Shown here piece by piece: positions 17,747-26,436 of a stretch of 64,000 nt of DNA. Position 1 is the stretch's first letter; each line of letters opens with the position of its first letter. A program made the position numbers and the translations under genes. The stretch comes from JAMXLO01 sp963812505 (GTDB lineage: Bacteria; Pseudomonadota; Alphaproteobacteria; Acetobacterales; Acetobacteraceae). The notes under the pieces were generated by a model. That model was not told the origin of the DNA. It ran no database searches and saw only the letters and a program-made list of their open reading frames with translations. The stretch lies in NCBI GenBank assembly GCA_963812505.1, contig CAWEVM010000029.1:62001-126000 (forward strand), written 5' to 3'.

Positions 17747-19239
17747 CGATAGATCCAGGTCTCGGTCAGTGGCGTTTCGCCGTCCATCAGCCGCGCGTGC
17801 ATTTCGACAAGCTTCTCGCTGCCCTGATCGAGCTGGAAGCTCAGTCGCCAACCCCCGGTCGCCGGATTCTGTTCCGCGACCGGATTCTCGATCTTGCCCT
17901 TGCTGGCGCCGATATCGATCGTCGGCGACGCAACCGTGTGGCGGCCTTTCAACGCGCCGCCGGTAAAATCGATTATGAACAGTTGGTTCTTCTGATCCGC
18001 CGCAAGACCGCGGCGCGTCCCGGTCACTTCGGCCACCGTCGTCGCGACCGGCACCGACCAGCACCAATGCAGCCGGTAGGTAAGAATATATTCGCTCTTT
18101 GCCTTCAACGGATCGTGTGGCCGCCAGAACGCGACAATGTTGTCGTTGACCTCGCGATCAGTGGGAATCTCCACCAGCTCCACGATGCCGTCACCCCAAT
18201 CGCCGATCGGCTCGACCCACAGCGAGGGCCGGTTCTCATAGTGTGCTTCGAGGTCCTGGTAATCGCCCAATGTCCGGCCACGCTGCATAAGTCCAAAGCC
18301 ACGCGGGCTCCTGTCGGTGAAGGCGCTGATCTGCAGTTCCCGCGGATTGGCAAGCGGACGCCAGACCCGTTCGCCCTTCCCGGTCCACAGCAGCAGTCCA
18401 TTCGAATCATGCACCGCCTCGCGATAGTCATCGACCCGCGTGCGATCGTTGGTGTCGAACAGGAACATCGAGGTCAGCGGCGCGATACCCACGGTGGCGA
18501 GGTCAGCGCGCGGATAAAGCGCCATCTCTGTATCGAAGATGGTCTGTTTGCCTGGCCGGATGGTGAAGCGGAACGCAGCCGCCGCGCTCTGGCTATCGAG
18601 CAGTGCGTACACCACGATCGCATCGCTGCCCCTGCCCGGCCGCTCCAGCCAAAATGTAGTGAACCGTGGAAATTCCTCGCCGGAGGGATCGGCGGTCTTG
18701 ATTGCAAGGCCGCGCGCCGACAGGCCGTAACCCTGGCCCATTGCCACCGCGCGAAAATAGCTGGCGCCGAGGAAGGCGCAGATCTCGTCGAGGTAGTTCG
18801 GGCGGTTGAGTGGATAGTGCAGACGGAAGCCGGCGAAGCCGATGTCGCCAGAGGGCGGCTTAACCTGATCGAAGGTGAACAGGTCAGGGCTGTAGCGGAT
18901 CAGCTCGGCGCGGCCATCGGCAACCTGGTAGATCTTCACGGCGTCCTTGTAGAGATAGCCGCGATGGAAGAACTCGGCGGTGAAACGCAGTTTCTGACCG
19001 CGCCACAGGGCGTGGCCTGGATCGAAGCGGATCGCGCGATACTGCTGGTAGTCTAGGTTTTTCAACTCGTCGGGAAGCGACGCGTCCGGCGCCTGCCATG
19101 CGTGCTGCGCCAAATCCCGCGCCAGATTGCGCACGGTCGCATTGTCGAAAGGCATCGCATCCTGTGCGCGCGCGCCAGGGCCCAGCGCAGCCATGATCGG
19201 CGCAAGCGCGCCTTGCAACAGAATATCGCGGCGATGCAT
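17734..19239 (-). CDS. opgG: Glucan biosynthesis periplasmic protein OpgG (MdoG)
   Basis: A 501-residue periplasmic protein needed with OpgH to branch or process periplasmic glucans. The N terminus MHRRDILLQG followed by a hydrophobic segment and GARAQDA resembles a Tat-type signal. Internal segments such as the ARDLAQ region and the later EFPRFTTFWLERP match the MdoG family. ATG 19239 is preceded by GGGGAG; an adjacent GTG at 19242 is the alternative. It is the first gene of the opgGH operon. Confidence 0.94.
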   Translation of the reverse strand: MHRRDILLQGALAPIMAALGPGARAQDAMPFDNATVRNLARDLAQHAWQAPDASLPDELKNLDYQQYRAIRFDPGHALWRGQKLRFTAEFFHRGYLYKDAVKIYQVADGRAELIRYSPDLFTFDQVKPPSGDIGFAGFRLHYPLNRPNYLDEICAFLGASYFRAVAMGQGYGLSARGLAIKTADPSGEEFPRFTTFWLERPGRGSDAIVVYALLDSQSAAAAFRFTIRPGKQTIFDTEMALYPRADLATVGIAPLTSMFLFDTNDRTRVDDYREAVHDSNGLLLWTGKGERVWRPLANPRELQISAFTDRSPRGFGLMQRGRTLGDYQDLEAHYENRPSLWVEPIGDWGDGIVELVEIPTDREVNDNIVAFWRPHDPLKAKSEYILTYRLHWCWSVPVATTVAEVTGTRRGLAADQKNQLFIIDFTGGALKGRHTVASPTIDIGASKGKIENPVAEQNPATGGWRLSFQLDQGSEKLVEMHARLMDGETPLTETWIYRWTT

Positions 19240-19321
19240 CACGTCTCCCCTGAACCAGAATAGCGGGCGGTTTCAGCGCCGGATTGGGGCGAGATCATGC
19301 CATTCAAGTCGAGTTGAAGCG

Positions 19322-19900
19322 TTAAAGCAGCTTCAGCGCCAAGAAGCCGCCGACCAGGCCGGCCGCGAACAGGCTGGTGACAAGCGTCAGGCGCCGCTCG
19401 ATGAAGTCGCGCATCGGAGTGCCGAAGAAGCGCAACAATGCTGCGACGATGAAGAAGCGGGCGCCCCGCGTGGCGGCGCTGGCGAGCATGAACACCGTGA
19501 AGTTGAATTTGGCCGCGCCCGACGCAATCGTTACGATCTTGTAGGGGATCGGCGTCAGACCCTTGATCAGGATCACCCACAGCCCGTAGCGGGCATACAG
19601 ATCCTGAAATGCCGCGAACCGGTCGCTGTAGCCGTAGAAGTCGATCAGGGGGCGTGCGAGCTGGTCGAAGACCGCGTAGCCGATCAGATAACCCAGCGCG
19701 CCGCCGACCACGCTTGCCACCGTGCAAACCGCGGCGAAGCGCCAGGCACGGTCCGGCCGTGCCAGCGCCATCGGGATCAGCAGGGCGTCCGGCGGGATCG
19801 GAAAGAAGCTGCTCTCGGCGAACGCCACGGCAGCGAGCCACCAGAGCGCGCGCGGCGAGGCGGCCAGCGCGAGGGTGCGCATGTACAGGCGATGCAGCAT
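19322..19900 (-). CDS. YqaA/DedA-like integral membrane protein
   Basis: A 192-residue membrane protein of the SNARE-associated/VTT family, YqaA branch. It has five or six hydrophobic segments with the characteristic ESSFFPIPPDALLIPMAL at residues 29-46 and GLTPIPYKIVTI in the middle. Relatives are proposed to act in membrane homeostasis or lipid movement. ATG 19900 follows TAGGAG. It lies 82 bases downstream of nothing on its own strand and 83 bases upstream of opgG; co-transcription with opgGH is possible. Confidence 0.88.
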   Translation of the reverse strand: MLHRLYMRTLALAASPRALWWLAAVAFAESSFFPIPPDALLIPMALARPDRAWRFAAVCTVASVVGGALGYLIGYAVFDQLARPLIDFYGYSDRFAAFQDLYARYGLWVILIKGLTPIPYKIVTIASGAAKFNFTVFMLASAATRGARFFIVAALLRFFGTPMRDFIERRLTLVTSLFAAGLVGGFLALKLL

Positions 19901-19984
19901 GGCGGTCTCCTACCACTGACCCGGGCCCTGGTCACTGATTCGCGCCCGCCCTATCGTGCCGTCACAATTATCCGAGGACCGTGC

Positions 19985-20452
19985 ATGCGCCGCATCGCCT
20001 GTCTGATCGTAACCTTGGCTCTGGCGACGCTGCACATCGCGCCGGCTCGCGCGCAAGGGTTGCCCCCGCATGCATGGCTGTTCGGCGCCTGGACCGGCGG
20101 CCTGTTCCCGCCACCCAGCACGCTGGGCGCCCAGGAGTGCCTCGCGCTGCCCACGGTGATCTTCACCCGCGATATCGTGATGCGAGCGGTGATCACCGAC
20201 CAACTCTACGCCCAGCGGCTGGTGGAGACCGCGCGGGTAACGGCGGACGGAGCGGAATTCCGCTTCACCCGCCCGGTGGCCGAGGCCCCCGCCGGCCCGT
20301 TCAACCTGTCGCCCGGCGGCGCCAGCAACGATGTCGGCTTCGGCTGCTCCAGTCCCGATTACCTACGCGTGCAACGCCACGGTGAGAATGAGATCACCTT
20401 CCCCGGCTGCACCGATTTCCCCTACCCGCTCGTGCGCTGTTCGGCGCACTGA
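19985..20452 (+). CDS. Small secreted protein of unknown function
   Basis: A 155-residue protein with a clear signal peptide: MRRI, a hydrophobic run and a PARAQ cleavage site near residue 24. The mature part contains four cysteines, including a paired arrangement in FGCSSPDYL and FPGCTDFP...VRCSAH, so disulfides are likely in the periplasm. I do not recognise the family. It ends 24 bases before the TPP enzyme gene, to which it may be co-transcribed. The upstream gap to the divergent YqaA gene holds the likely promoter. Confidence 0.72.
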   Translation: MRRIACLIVTLALATLHIAPARAQGLPPHAWLFGAWTGGLFPPPSTLGAQECLALPTVIFTRDIVMRAVITDQLYAQRLVETARVTADGAEFRFTRPVAEAPAGPFNLSPGGASNDVGFGCSSPDYLRVQRHGENEITFPGCTDFPYPLVRCSAH

Positions 20453-20476
20453 GAACATCAGGAGACTCTCGCCGAC

Positions 20477-22150
20477 ATGACCCGTTCTGTTGCCCGCCTG
20501 CTTGCTGAAAGCCTGGAGGCGCACGACGTCGATCAGATCTTCTGCGTGCCCGGTGAAAGCTATGTCGGGCTGATCAATGCGCTGACCGACATGAACTCGC
20601 TGCGCCTGATCGTGTGCCGGCACGAGGGTGGCGCCGGCTACATGGCGGTGGCCGATGGCCGCCTGCGCAACCGCGCCGGCTGCTGCATCGTGTCGCGGGG
20701 GCCGGGCCTGTCCAACGCCATGGTGTCGTTGCATTCTGCCTATCACGACGCGACGCCGATGGTGATGCTGGTCGGCCAGGTTGAGCGTAAGGATTTCGGC
20801 CGCATGGCGCTGCAGGAGCAGAACTACTCGCGGCTGCTGTCCGACGTGACCAAGTCGGTGATCGAGGTGATCGAGCCGGAGCAGGCCTCCGAGGCGATCG
20901 CGCGCGCCTTCCATCTGGCAGAAAGCGGCACACCGGGACCCGTTGCTGTGATCCTGCCGGAGGATCTGTTCGACGCGACCACCGACGTCGAGGTCGACCA
21001 GCCCCGTCCGCGCGTGCTGTCAGGACCGCGGAGCGAGGATCTGGATCGCCTTGCGGAGATGCTGGCGAAGTCGGAGCGACCGCTGATCCTGGTGGGTGGC
21101 GCCCTGCTCGGCGACGCTTTGTTCGACGAGGCGGTATTCGGGGATCTGAGGAGGCTGGCGGAGGAGTGGGTGCTGCCGATCTCGCCCACCCATCGCCGTC
21201 CGCAACTGTTCGACGCAACACATCCGCACTACGGCGGCTACATGGGAATTCGCGTGCCGCCGCCGCTGATCACCGAGATGAAGCGCGCCGATCTGATGGT
21301 GGCGATTGGCGAGCGACTGACCGACAGCGTAAGCCAGTCGTACAGTTTCCCCGCCGCACCTCAGCCGCAACTGCCTCTGGTGCACGTCTGGCCCGACGCG
21401 AACGAAATTGGCCGCGTGTGGCGGCCCGAGCTTGGCATCGCCTCTTCTCCGCACGAGGTGGTGAAGGCGCTGCTGAAACGCGGCGCACCGACCGGCGCGG
21501 AGAAACGGCGCGGCTGGGTGAGCGGGCTGCACGCAATCCATCGCAAGCTGCTGGCGAAGGAGTGGGATCCGACGCCGGACGGCATCAACTTCGCCGCCAT
21601 TGTATGCGAGGTGGACAAGCATCTGGCGCCTGATGCCACCGTGACATCGGACGCCGGCAACTTCGGCAGCTTCATTCACCGCTACATCGGTTTCAAGCCG
21701 GGACAGATCTTCCTGTCATCGGTGGTGGGCGCGATGGGCTCTGGCATGCCGATGGCGGTGGCCGCCACGCTGCGTCGGCCAGGCAAGCAGGTGGTGGCGT
21801 TCATGGGCGACGGCGGCGCGCTGATGGCCGGCAACGAGATCGCCACCGCAGCCCAGTATGGCGGCGCACCGATCATCGTGATCTCCGACAACCGGATGTA
21901 CGGCACGATCGGCATGCATCATCACGTGCGGTACCCCGGGCGGCCGTTCCAGGAATCGATGAAGCTGACCAATCCGGACTTCGCCGCGTGGGGACGTTCG
22001 TTCGGCGCGGAGGGGATCACGATTCGCGACGAAGCGGAGGTGGCCGACGGGATCGCGCGCGCCTTCGCTGTGAAGACCAAGCCCGTGGTGGTGCACTGCC
22101 ACACGTCGGCGATCCAGATGAGTGCGTGGCGAAGGTACGAGCCGAAATAA
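20477..22150 (+). CDS. Thiamine pyrophosphate-dependent enzyme, acetolactate synthase-like
   Basis: A 557-residue ThDP enzyme of the IlvB/benzoylformate decarboxylase superfamily. The catalytic glutamate is E50 in CRHEGGAGY, and the ThDP/metal motif starts with GDGGALMAGNE near residue 443 and ends at the asparagine of ISDN. The three-domain order (PYR, central, PP) and full length indicate a functional enzyme. It lacks an adjacent ilvN regulatory subunit, so anabolic acetolactate synthase is unlikely; a catabolic carboligase or decarboxylase is more plausible. ATG follows AGGAGAC at a 13-base distance. Confidence 0.88.
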   Translation: MTRSVARLLAESLEAHDVDQIFCVPGESYVGLINALTDMNSLRLIVCRHEGGAGYMAVADGRLRNRAGCCIVSRGPGLSNAMVSLHSAYHDATPMVMLVGQVERKDFGRMALQEQNYSRLLSDVTKSVIEVIEPEQASEAIARAFHLAESGTPGPVAVILPEDLFDATTDVEVDQPRPRVLSGPRSEDLDRLAEMLAKSERPLILVGGALLGDALFDEAVFGDLRRLAEEWVLPISPTHRRPQLFDATHPHYGGYMGIRVPPPLITEMKRADLMVAIGERLTDSVSQSYSFPAAPQPQLPLVHVWPDANEIGRVWRPELGIASSPHEVVKALLKRGAPTGAEKRRGWVSGLHAIHRKLLAKEWDPTPDGINFAAIVCEVDKHLAPDATVTSDAGNFGSFIHRYIGFKPGQIFLSSVVGAMGSGMPMAVAATLRRPGKQVVAFMGDGGALMAGNEIATAAQYGGAPIIVISDNRMYGTIGMHHHVRYPGRPFQESMKLTNPDFAAWGRSFGAEGITIRDEAEVADGIARAFAVKTKPVVVHCHTSAIQMSAWRRYEPK

Positions 22151-22163
22151 CCTGGAGCGCCTG

Positions 22164-23210
22164 CTACTTCCCCAGGTGCCGGTCGAAGAATCCCGCCACT
22201 TCCATATTGTATTCCTTCGTCTCGGGCGCGTTTATGTCGCGGTAGTACTGCGCATGCGACTCACCCTCGAACACCTGCAGCACCGCCTCCACGCCGGCCT
22301 CGCGCAACTTGCGATGCACCCTTACCGTGTTCGACAGGAACAGATCCCGCGTGCCTGTCGTCAGAATGGTCGGCGGAAACCCGCGCATGTCGCCGTACAC
22401 CGGAGACAGCAGCGGATCCTTCAGGTCGTGCCCATTGGCATACAGCAGCGCCGCCGCGTGCAGAAACCCGTCGTCCGACACCAGCACATTGTCGACCATC
22501 TCGTTGGCGTAGAAGCTGTCGCCGGTCTTGGTCATATCCGACCACGGCGTGCCGGGTGCGATCGCGCCAGGCAGCGGCAGGTGCTCCATCTTTGCGCGCA
22601 GCACCATTGCCAATGTCATGCCGCCGCCGGTGGATGTGCCGAATATCCCAACATTGTTTGGCTTCGTTGTCTTCAGCACCGCGCGGTACACCCGCATCGC
22701 GTCATCCATCGCGGCGGGATACGGATAATCCGGCGGCATCCGGTAATCCACCGAGATCACCTTGAACCCGCCGAACCCGGCAAGCTCGATCGCTTCCTTG
22801 GTCGCGGCCTCACCCGGGCTCAGCACATAGGCGCCACCGTGCACGTGCACCAGCACGCGGTTGCGATTGCGCGGCGGGATCACCTTCGGCGTCACGATGA
22901 ACGCCTTCACGCCATCGATCGTTGTGGGCTGCACCGTCACGCCCAGCTTGTCGCGGATCTCCGGCAGTGTTGCGACCACTGCCGCCGCGGCCTTGTCGAC
23001 GATCGCCTTCCACTCGTCCGGCGTCTTCGGCACTACGTTCCATGTGGGATTGTAGGGCTGCGCGATGATCGCCTGCATCTGCGGGCTGACGGTATCCGGC
23101 ACGGGAATCACCTTCGCCGGCACCTGGCGCGCTCCCGGCGGCGCCGGCTGCGCAAAACATGGTGTGCCGATCACCATCAGGGCCAGCGCCATAGCATGCG
23201 TGAGCCTCAT
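22164..23210 (-). CDS. Secreted alpha/beta hydrolase, hormone-sensitive-lipase type
   Basis: A 348-residue esterase-type protein with a signal peptide (hydrophobic run ending near CFAQP). The oxyanion-hole motif HVHGGAY lies near residue 120 and the nucleophile in GTSTGGG near 190; the HSL family usually has GDSAGG here. A C-terminal aspartate and ESHAQYY supply the acid and histidine. It would hydrolyse short acyl esters in the periplasm or outside the cell. ATG 23210 follows GGGGGAGCG. The gene is convergent with the TPP enzyme, 13 bases apart, and divergent from the flavin enzyme gene. Confidence 0.87.
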   Translation of the reverse strand: MRLTHAMALALMVIGTPCFAQPAPPGARQVPAKVIPVPDTVSPQMQAIIAQPYNPTWNVVPKTPDEWKAIVDKAAAAVVATLPEIRDKLGVTVQPTTIDGVKAFIVTPKVIPPRNRNRVLVHVHGGAYVLSPGEAATKEAIELAGFGGFKVISVDYRMPPDYPYPAAMDDAMRVYRAVLKTTKPNNVGIFGTSTGGGMTLAMVLRAKMEHLPLPGAIAPGTPWSDMTKTGDSFYANEMVDNVLVSDDGFLHAAALLYANGHDLKDPLLSPVYGDMRGFPPTILTTGTRDLFLSNTVRVHRKLREAGVEAVLQVFEGESHAQYYRDINAPETKEYNMEVAGFFDRHLGK

Positions 23211-23285
23211 CGTCGCTCCCCCGTTGTTGACAGTGTCATTCGGCGCTCGCCAGGATCGACTCGATTGACATAACGAGCAAGACAC

Positions 23286-24278
23286 ATGCTGCCACTCGAT
23301 GACCGGCTGCGCATCGGCATCCAGACAATCCACCGCCGCACCGAGCCGGCGACCGGTCCATGGCTGCCAAAGATCGATGAATTGACCAGGCTGGTCGAGC
23401 TGATCGATCGCTGCGGATACGACTCGCTATGGGTTGGCGACCATATCTCCTTCGCCGTGCCGGTGCTCGATCCGCTGCTGCAGCTCGCGCAGGCGGCGAT
23501 GGTAAGCCGGCGGCTGACACTCGGGACATCGGTTTATCTGCTGCCGCTGCGTCATCCCGCGCCGGTAGCCAAGCAGGTCGCCACTCTGGATCATCTGACC
23601 GAGGGCCGCCTGATCTTCGGCGTCGGTGTCGGTGGCGAGTTTCCGCGCGAATACGAAGTGTGCGGCGTGCCGCGCAACGAACGCGGCCCGCGGTTGAGCG
23701 AAGGGATCACGTTGCTGCGTCGCTTCTGGAGCGGCGAGCCGGTCAGCCACGCGGGACGGTTCTATGGCCCGTTCGCCGACGTGCCGATGCAGCCACCGCC
23801 ACGCCAGCCCGGCGGACCACCGATCTGGTGCGGCGGGCGTTCCGATGGCGCGCTCAGACGCACCGGGCGGCTGGCCGACGGCTGGCTCTCTTACGTCGTC
23901 ACGCCCGAGATGTATCGTGCCGGCCTGGAGAAGATTGATGCGGCGGCGCGCGAGGCCGGACGCAGCATGACGAATTTCGCGACCGGGCATCTGCTGTTCA
24001 CCCGCATCGACGACAGTTACGAGCAGGCACTCGATGCCGCGACCGAGACGTTGAGCGTGCGCTATGCGATGGACTTCCGCAGAGCGGCACAGCGCTATTG
24101 CGCACTCGGGAAGCCGGAACAAGTGGTGGAGCGCATCCGCGAATTCCACGCCGCCGGCGTGCGGCACGTGATGCTCGATCTGCTCGGGCCGTACGAGCAG
24201 CGCGACGCACAGATCGCGCGCTTCGCAGCCGAGGCCATGCCGCTGCTGCGCGACCTGATGGGGAACGCCACGTCATGA
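23286..24278 (+). CDS. LLM-class flavin-dependent oxidoreductase
   Basis: A 330-residue luciferase-like TIM-barrel enzyme expected to use FMN or F420. Family landmarks are the early GYDSLWVGDH, TSVYLLPLRHP and the central EGRLIFGVGVGGEFPREYE. C-terminal residues resemble those of alkane/aldehyde monooxygenase relatives. Substrate unknown. Its stop overlaps the start of the ADP-forming ligase gene (ATGA), so the two are translationally coupled and likely act in one pathway. The upstream ribosome-binding site is weak. Confidence 0.85.
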   Translation: MLPLDDRLRIGIQTIHRRTEPATGPWLPKIDELTRLVELIDRCGYDSLWVGDHISFAVPVLDPLLQLAQAAMVSRRLTLGTSVYLLPLRHPAPVAKQVATLDHLTEGRLIFGVGVGGEFPREYEVCGVPRNERGPRLSEGITLLRRFWSGEPVSHAGRFYGPFADVPMQPPPRQPGGPPIWCGGRSDGALRRTGRLADGWLSYVVTPEMYRAGLEKIDAAAREAGRSMTNFATGHLLFTRIDDSYEQALDAATETLSVRYAMDFRRAAQRYCALGKPEQVVERIREFHAAGVRHVMLDLLGPYEQRDAQIARFAAEAMPLLRDLMGNATS

Positions 24279-26371
24279 TGTCCACCCGACGCGATCTGAC
24301 TGCCATGCTGAGGCCCCGCTCCATCGCGCTGGTCGGCGCCACCGACCGATCGCGCTGGTCACAGAACACCTTCGACAACCTCATTAACCGGAAGTATCCC
24401 GGCAAGGTGTATCTGGTCAGCCGCCGTGGCGGCACGGTGCACGGTCGCAGTGCCGCCACATCGTGCGCCGCGGTCGGCGCGCCCATCGATCTCGCGCTGC
24501 TGATGGTGCCGATGGCCGCGATCGATGAGGCGATGGCCGAGCTTGCAGCGGCGGACGTACACAATGCGGTGATCCTGACTTCCGGCTTTGCCGAGACCGG
24601 CCACGACGGCGCCGATCATCAGGCGCGGCTCGCGTCATTGGCGCGCCAGCACAATGTGTCGCTGCTCGGCCCTAACTGCCTGGGCTTCGTAAATTTCATC
24701 GACAATGTGCCGCTGTGGACAGGCGGTTTTCGCGCACCCTCCAAGCCCGGTTCGATCGCAGTCGTCACCCAGAGCGGCGCGAACGGCAGCTTCATCTCCA
24801 GCCTGGCGGCGCAACACGAGATCGGCCTGTCGCACATGATCTCGACCGGCAACGAGGCCGACCTCGATTGTGCGCACTTCATCGACCATCTGATCGACCA
24901 GCCTGACGTGCGTGCGATCGCACTGTTCGCTGAGACGATCCGCCATGCGCCGAGTTTTGCCGCGGCCGCAAGACGCGCGATCGCTGTGGCAAAACCGATC
25001 GTTGTGCTGAAGATCGGCCTGTCGGAAGTCACCGCGCGGTCCGCACAGGCGCACACGGGCGCGCTCGTCGGCGACGATCGCGTATTCGACGGCGTGTGCC
25101 GCCAGTACGGCATCGTGCGCGTGGACTCGATCGAGGACCTGCTGTTCACTGCCGACGTGATCACGCGCACCGGCGTGCTGCAGCCGCAGGGAATCGGCGT
25201 GGTATCGATCTCCGGTGGTGCGTGCGAAATCGCCGCGGACCGCGCGCAGGTGCTGCATATGCCGATGCCCGCGCTCTCGGACGCCGCGGTCGCTGAACTG
25301 CGCACCGCCCTGCCGAGTTTTGGCACGCCGAACAATCCGCTGGACATCACAGGCGGCGCAGTGCTGCAGCCCGATCTGTTCGAGCAGGGCCTGCGCATTT
25401 TGGGCAAGCAGCCCGAATTCTCCGCCCTCGCCTGCCTGTTCGACGTGCCCGTCGCCGACGAGCATGCCACCGAATTCGTGCTTGCCGCGCTGCGCCACAT
25501 CGCGGTCGGCCTGCATGCCGCCAGTGTCCCGGCTCTGATGATGAGCCACACAGTGAAGCCGGTTACCGCGACCTCCACGCGCATCATCGAGGAGATCGGT
25601 CTGCCCTATGTCAGTTCCGGCCTGCATCACGGCATGAACGCGTTGGGCAACGCGTTCTGGTGGTCGGAACAGTATCGTCGTCTTGCCGGCACATCGGCGT
25701 CGATTGCGACGATTGCTGATGCAAGTGAGCGGCCGAACTCAGAGCGCGCAACCTTGGACTACCTCGCGCGGTGCAACATACCGGTGGTGCCGACGACGCT
25801 GGCGCGCGTCGCGGATCAAGCGGTGGCGGCCGCGCGCACGATCGACGGGCACGTGGTGCTGAAGATCGCCTCCGACGACATAGCGCACAAAAGCGATATC
25901 GGCGGTGTCGCCCTGAATTTGGAGGGCGATGCCGCGGTGGCTGACGCGTTCCGGCGCATCATGGCGGTGGCGCCGACGGGTGCGCGCGTTGATGGCGTGC
26001 TGGTGGCGCCGATGCGCAGCGACGGGTTGGAACTATTCGTCGGCTGCACACGCGATCCCCAATGGGGACCGGTTATTGCGGTCGGTCTTGGTGGCGTGTG
26101 GGTGGAGGTGTTGCAGGATGTCGCACTGCGCCCCCTGCCGATCGGCGCAGCGGAAGTGAAGCGCATGCTCGCCGAACTGCGCGGTCACAAACTGCTGCAT
26201 GGCATACGTGGCATGCCGCCCGTCGATCTCGATGCACTCGCCGCGGTGATCGCACGCATTGGAGATGCCGCAGTTGCGCTCGGGCCGGACCTCGAAGCGC
26301 TGGAAGTGAACCCGCTATGGGTTCGTGGCAGCGAGGTTGAGGCACTGGACGCGTTGGCGGTATGGCATTGA
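24275..26371 (+). CDS. Acyl-CoA ligase (ADP-forming), fused alpha and beta subunits
   Basis: A 698-residue protein combining the CoA-binding and succinyl-CoA-synthetase-like domains with a C-terminal ATP-grasp domain. It interconverts acyl-CoA, ADP and phosphate with acid, ATP and CoA. The CoA-binding start MLRPRSIALVGATDR is typical, and the phosphohistidine is probably the H of QAHTGALVG near residue 259. The ATP-grasp part begins near residue 480 with an ARCNIPVVPT stretch. ATG 24275 overlaps the preceding stop. Followed by two acyl-CoA dehydrogenases, it suggests salvage of an acyl-CoA catabolic pathway. Confidence 0.9.
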   Translation: MMSTRRDLTAMLRPRSIALVGATDRSRWSQNTFDNLINRKYPGKVYLVSRRGGTVHGRSAATSCAAVGAPIDLALLMVPMAAIDEAMAELAAADVHNAVILTSGFAETGHDGADHQARLASLARQHNVSLLGPNCLGFVNFIDNVPLWTGGFRAPSKPGSIAVVTQSGANGSFISSLAAQHEIGLSHMISTGNEADLDCAHFIDHLIDQPDVRAIALFAETIRHAPSFAAAARRAIAVAKPIVVLKIGLSEVTARSAQAHTGALVGDDRVFDGVCRQYGIVRVDSIEDLLFTADVITRTGVLQPQGIGVVSISGGACEIAADRAQVLHMPMPALSDAAVAELRTALPSFGTPNNPLDITGGAVLQPDLFEQGLRILGKQPEFSALACLFDVPVADEHATEFVLAALRHIAVGLHAASVPALMMSHTVKPVTATSTRIIEEIGLPYVSSGLHHGMNALGNAFWWSEQYRRLAGTSASIATIADASERPNSERATLDYLARCNIPVVPTTLARVADQAVAAARTIDGHVVLKIASDDIAHKSDIGGVALNLEGDAAVADAFRRIMAVAPTGARVDGVLVAPMRSDGLELFVGCTRDPQWGPVIAVGLGGVWVEVLQDVALRPLPIGAAEVKRMLAELRGHKLLHGIRGMPPVDLDALAAVIARIGDAAVALGPDLEALEVNPLWVRGSEVEALDALAVWH

Positions 26372-26372
26372 A

Positions 26373-26417
26373 CCCCTTCTCTCCTCTCCCCTTGCGGGAG
26401 GGGGTCGGGGGGAGAAG
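26373..26417. repeat. G/C-rich palindromic repeat element
   Basis: Between the ligase and dehydrogenase genes lies a pyrimidine-rich arm followed by a purine-rich arm. CTTCTC (26376-26381) pairs with GAGAAG (26412-26417), and inner CTCCC/GGGAG pairs around a TTGCG-type centre. Its translation in one frame (PLPLREGVGG) is the familiar by-product of dispersed proteobacterial palindromic repeats. Only one copy was noticed in this window. It sits just upstream of the ribosome-binding site of the dehydrogenase and could modulate transcript stability. Confidence 0.6.
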
Positions 26418-26436
26418 CTGGCTGGGGAGGAACGGC

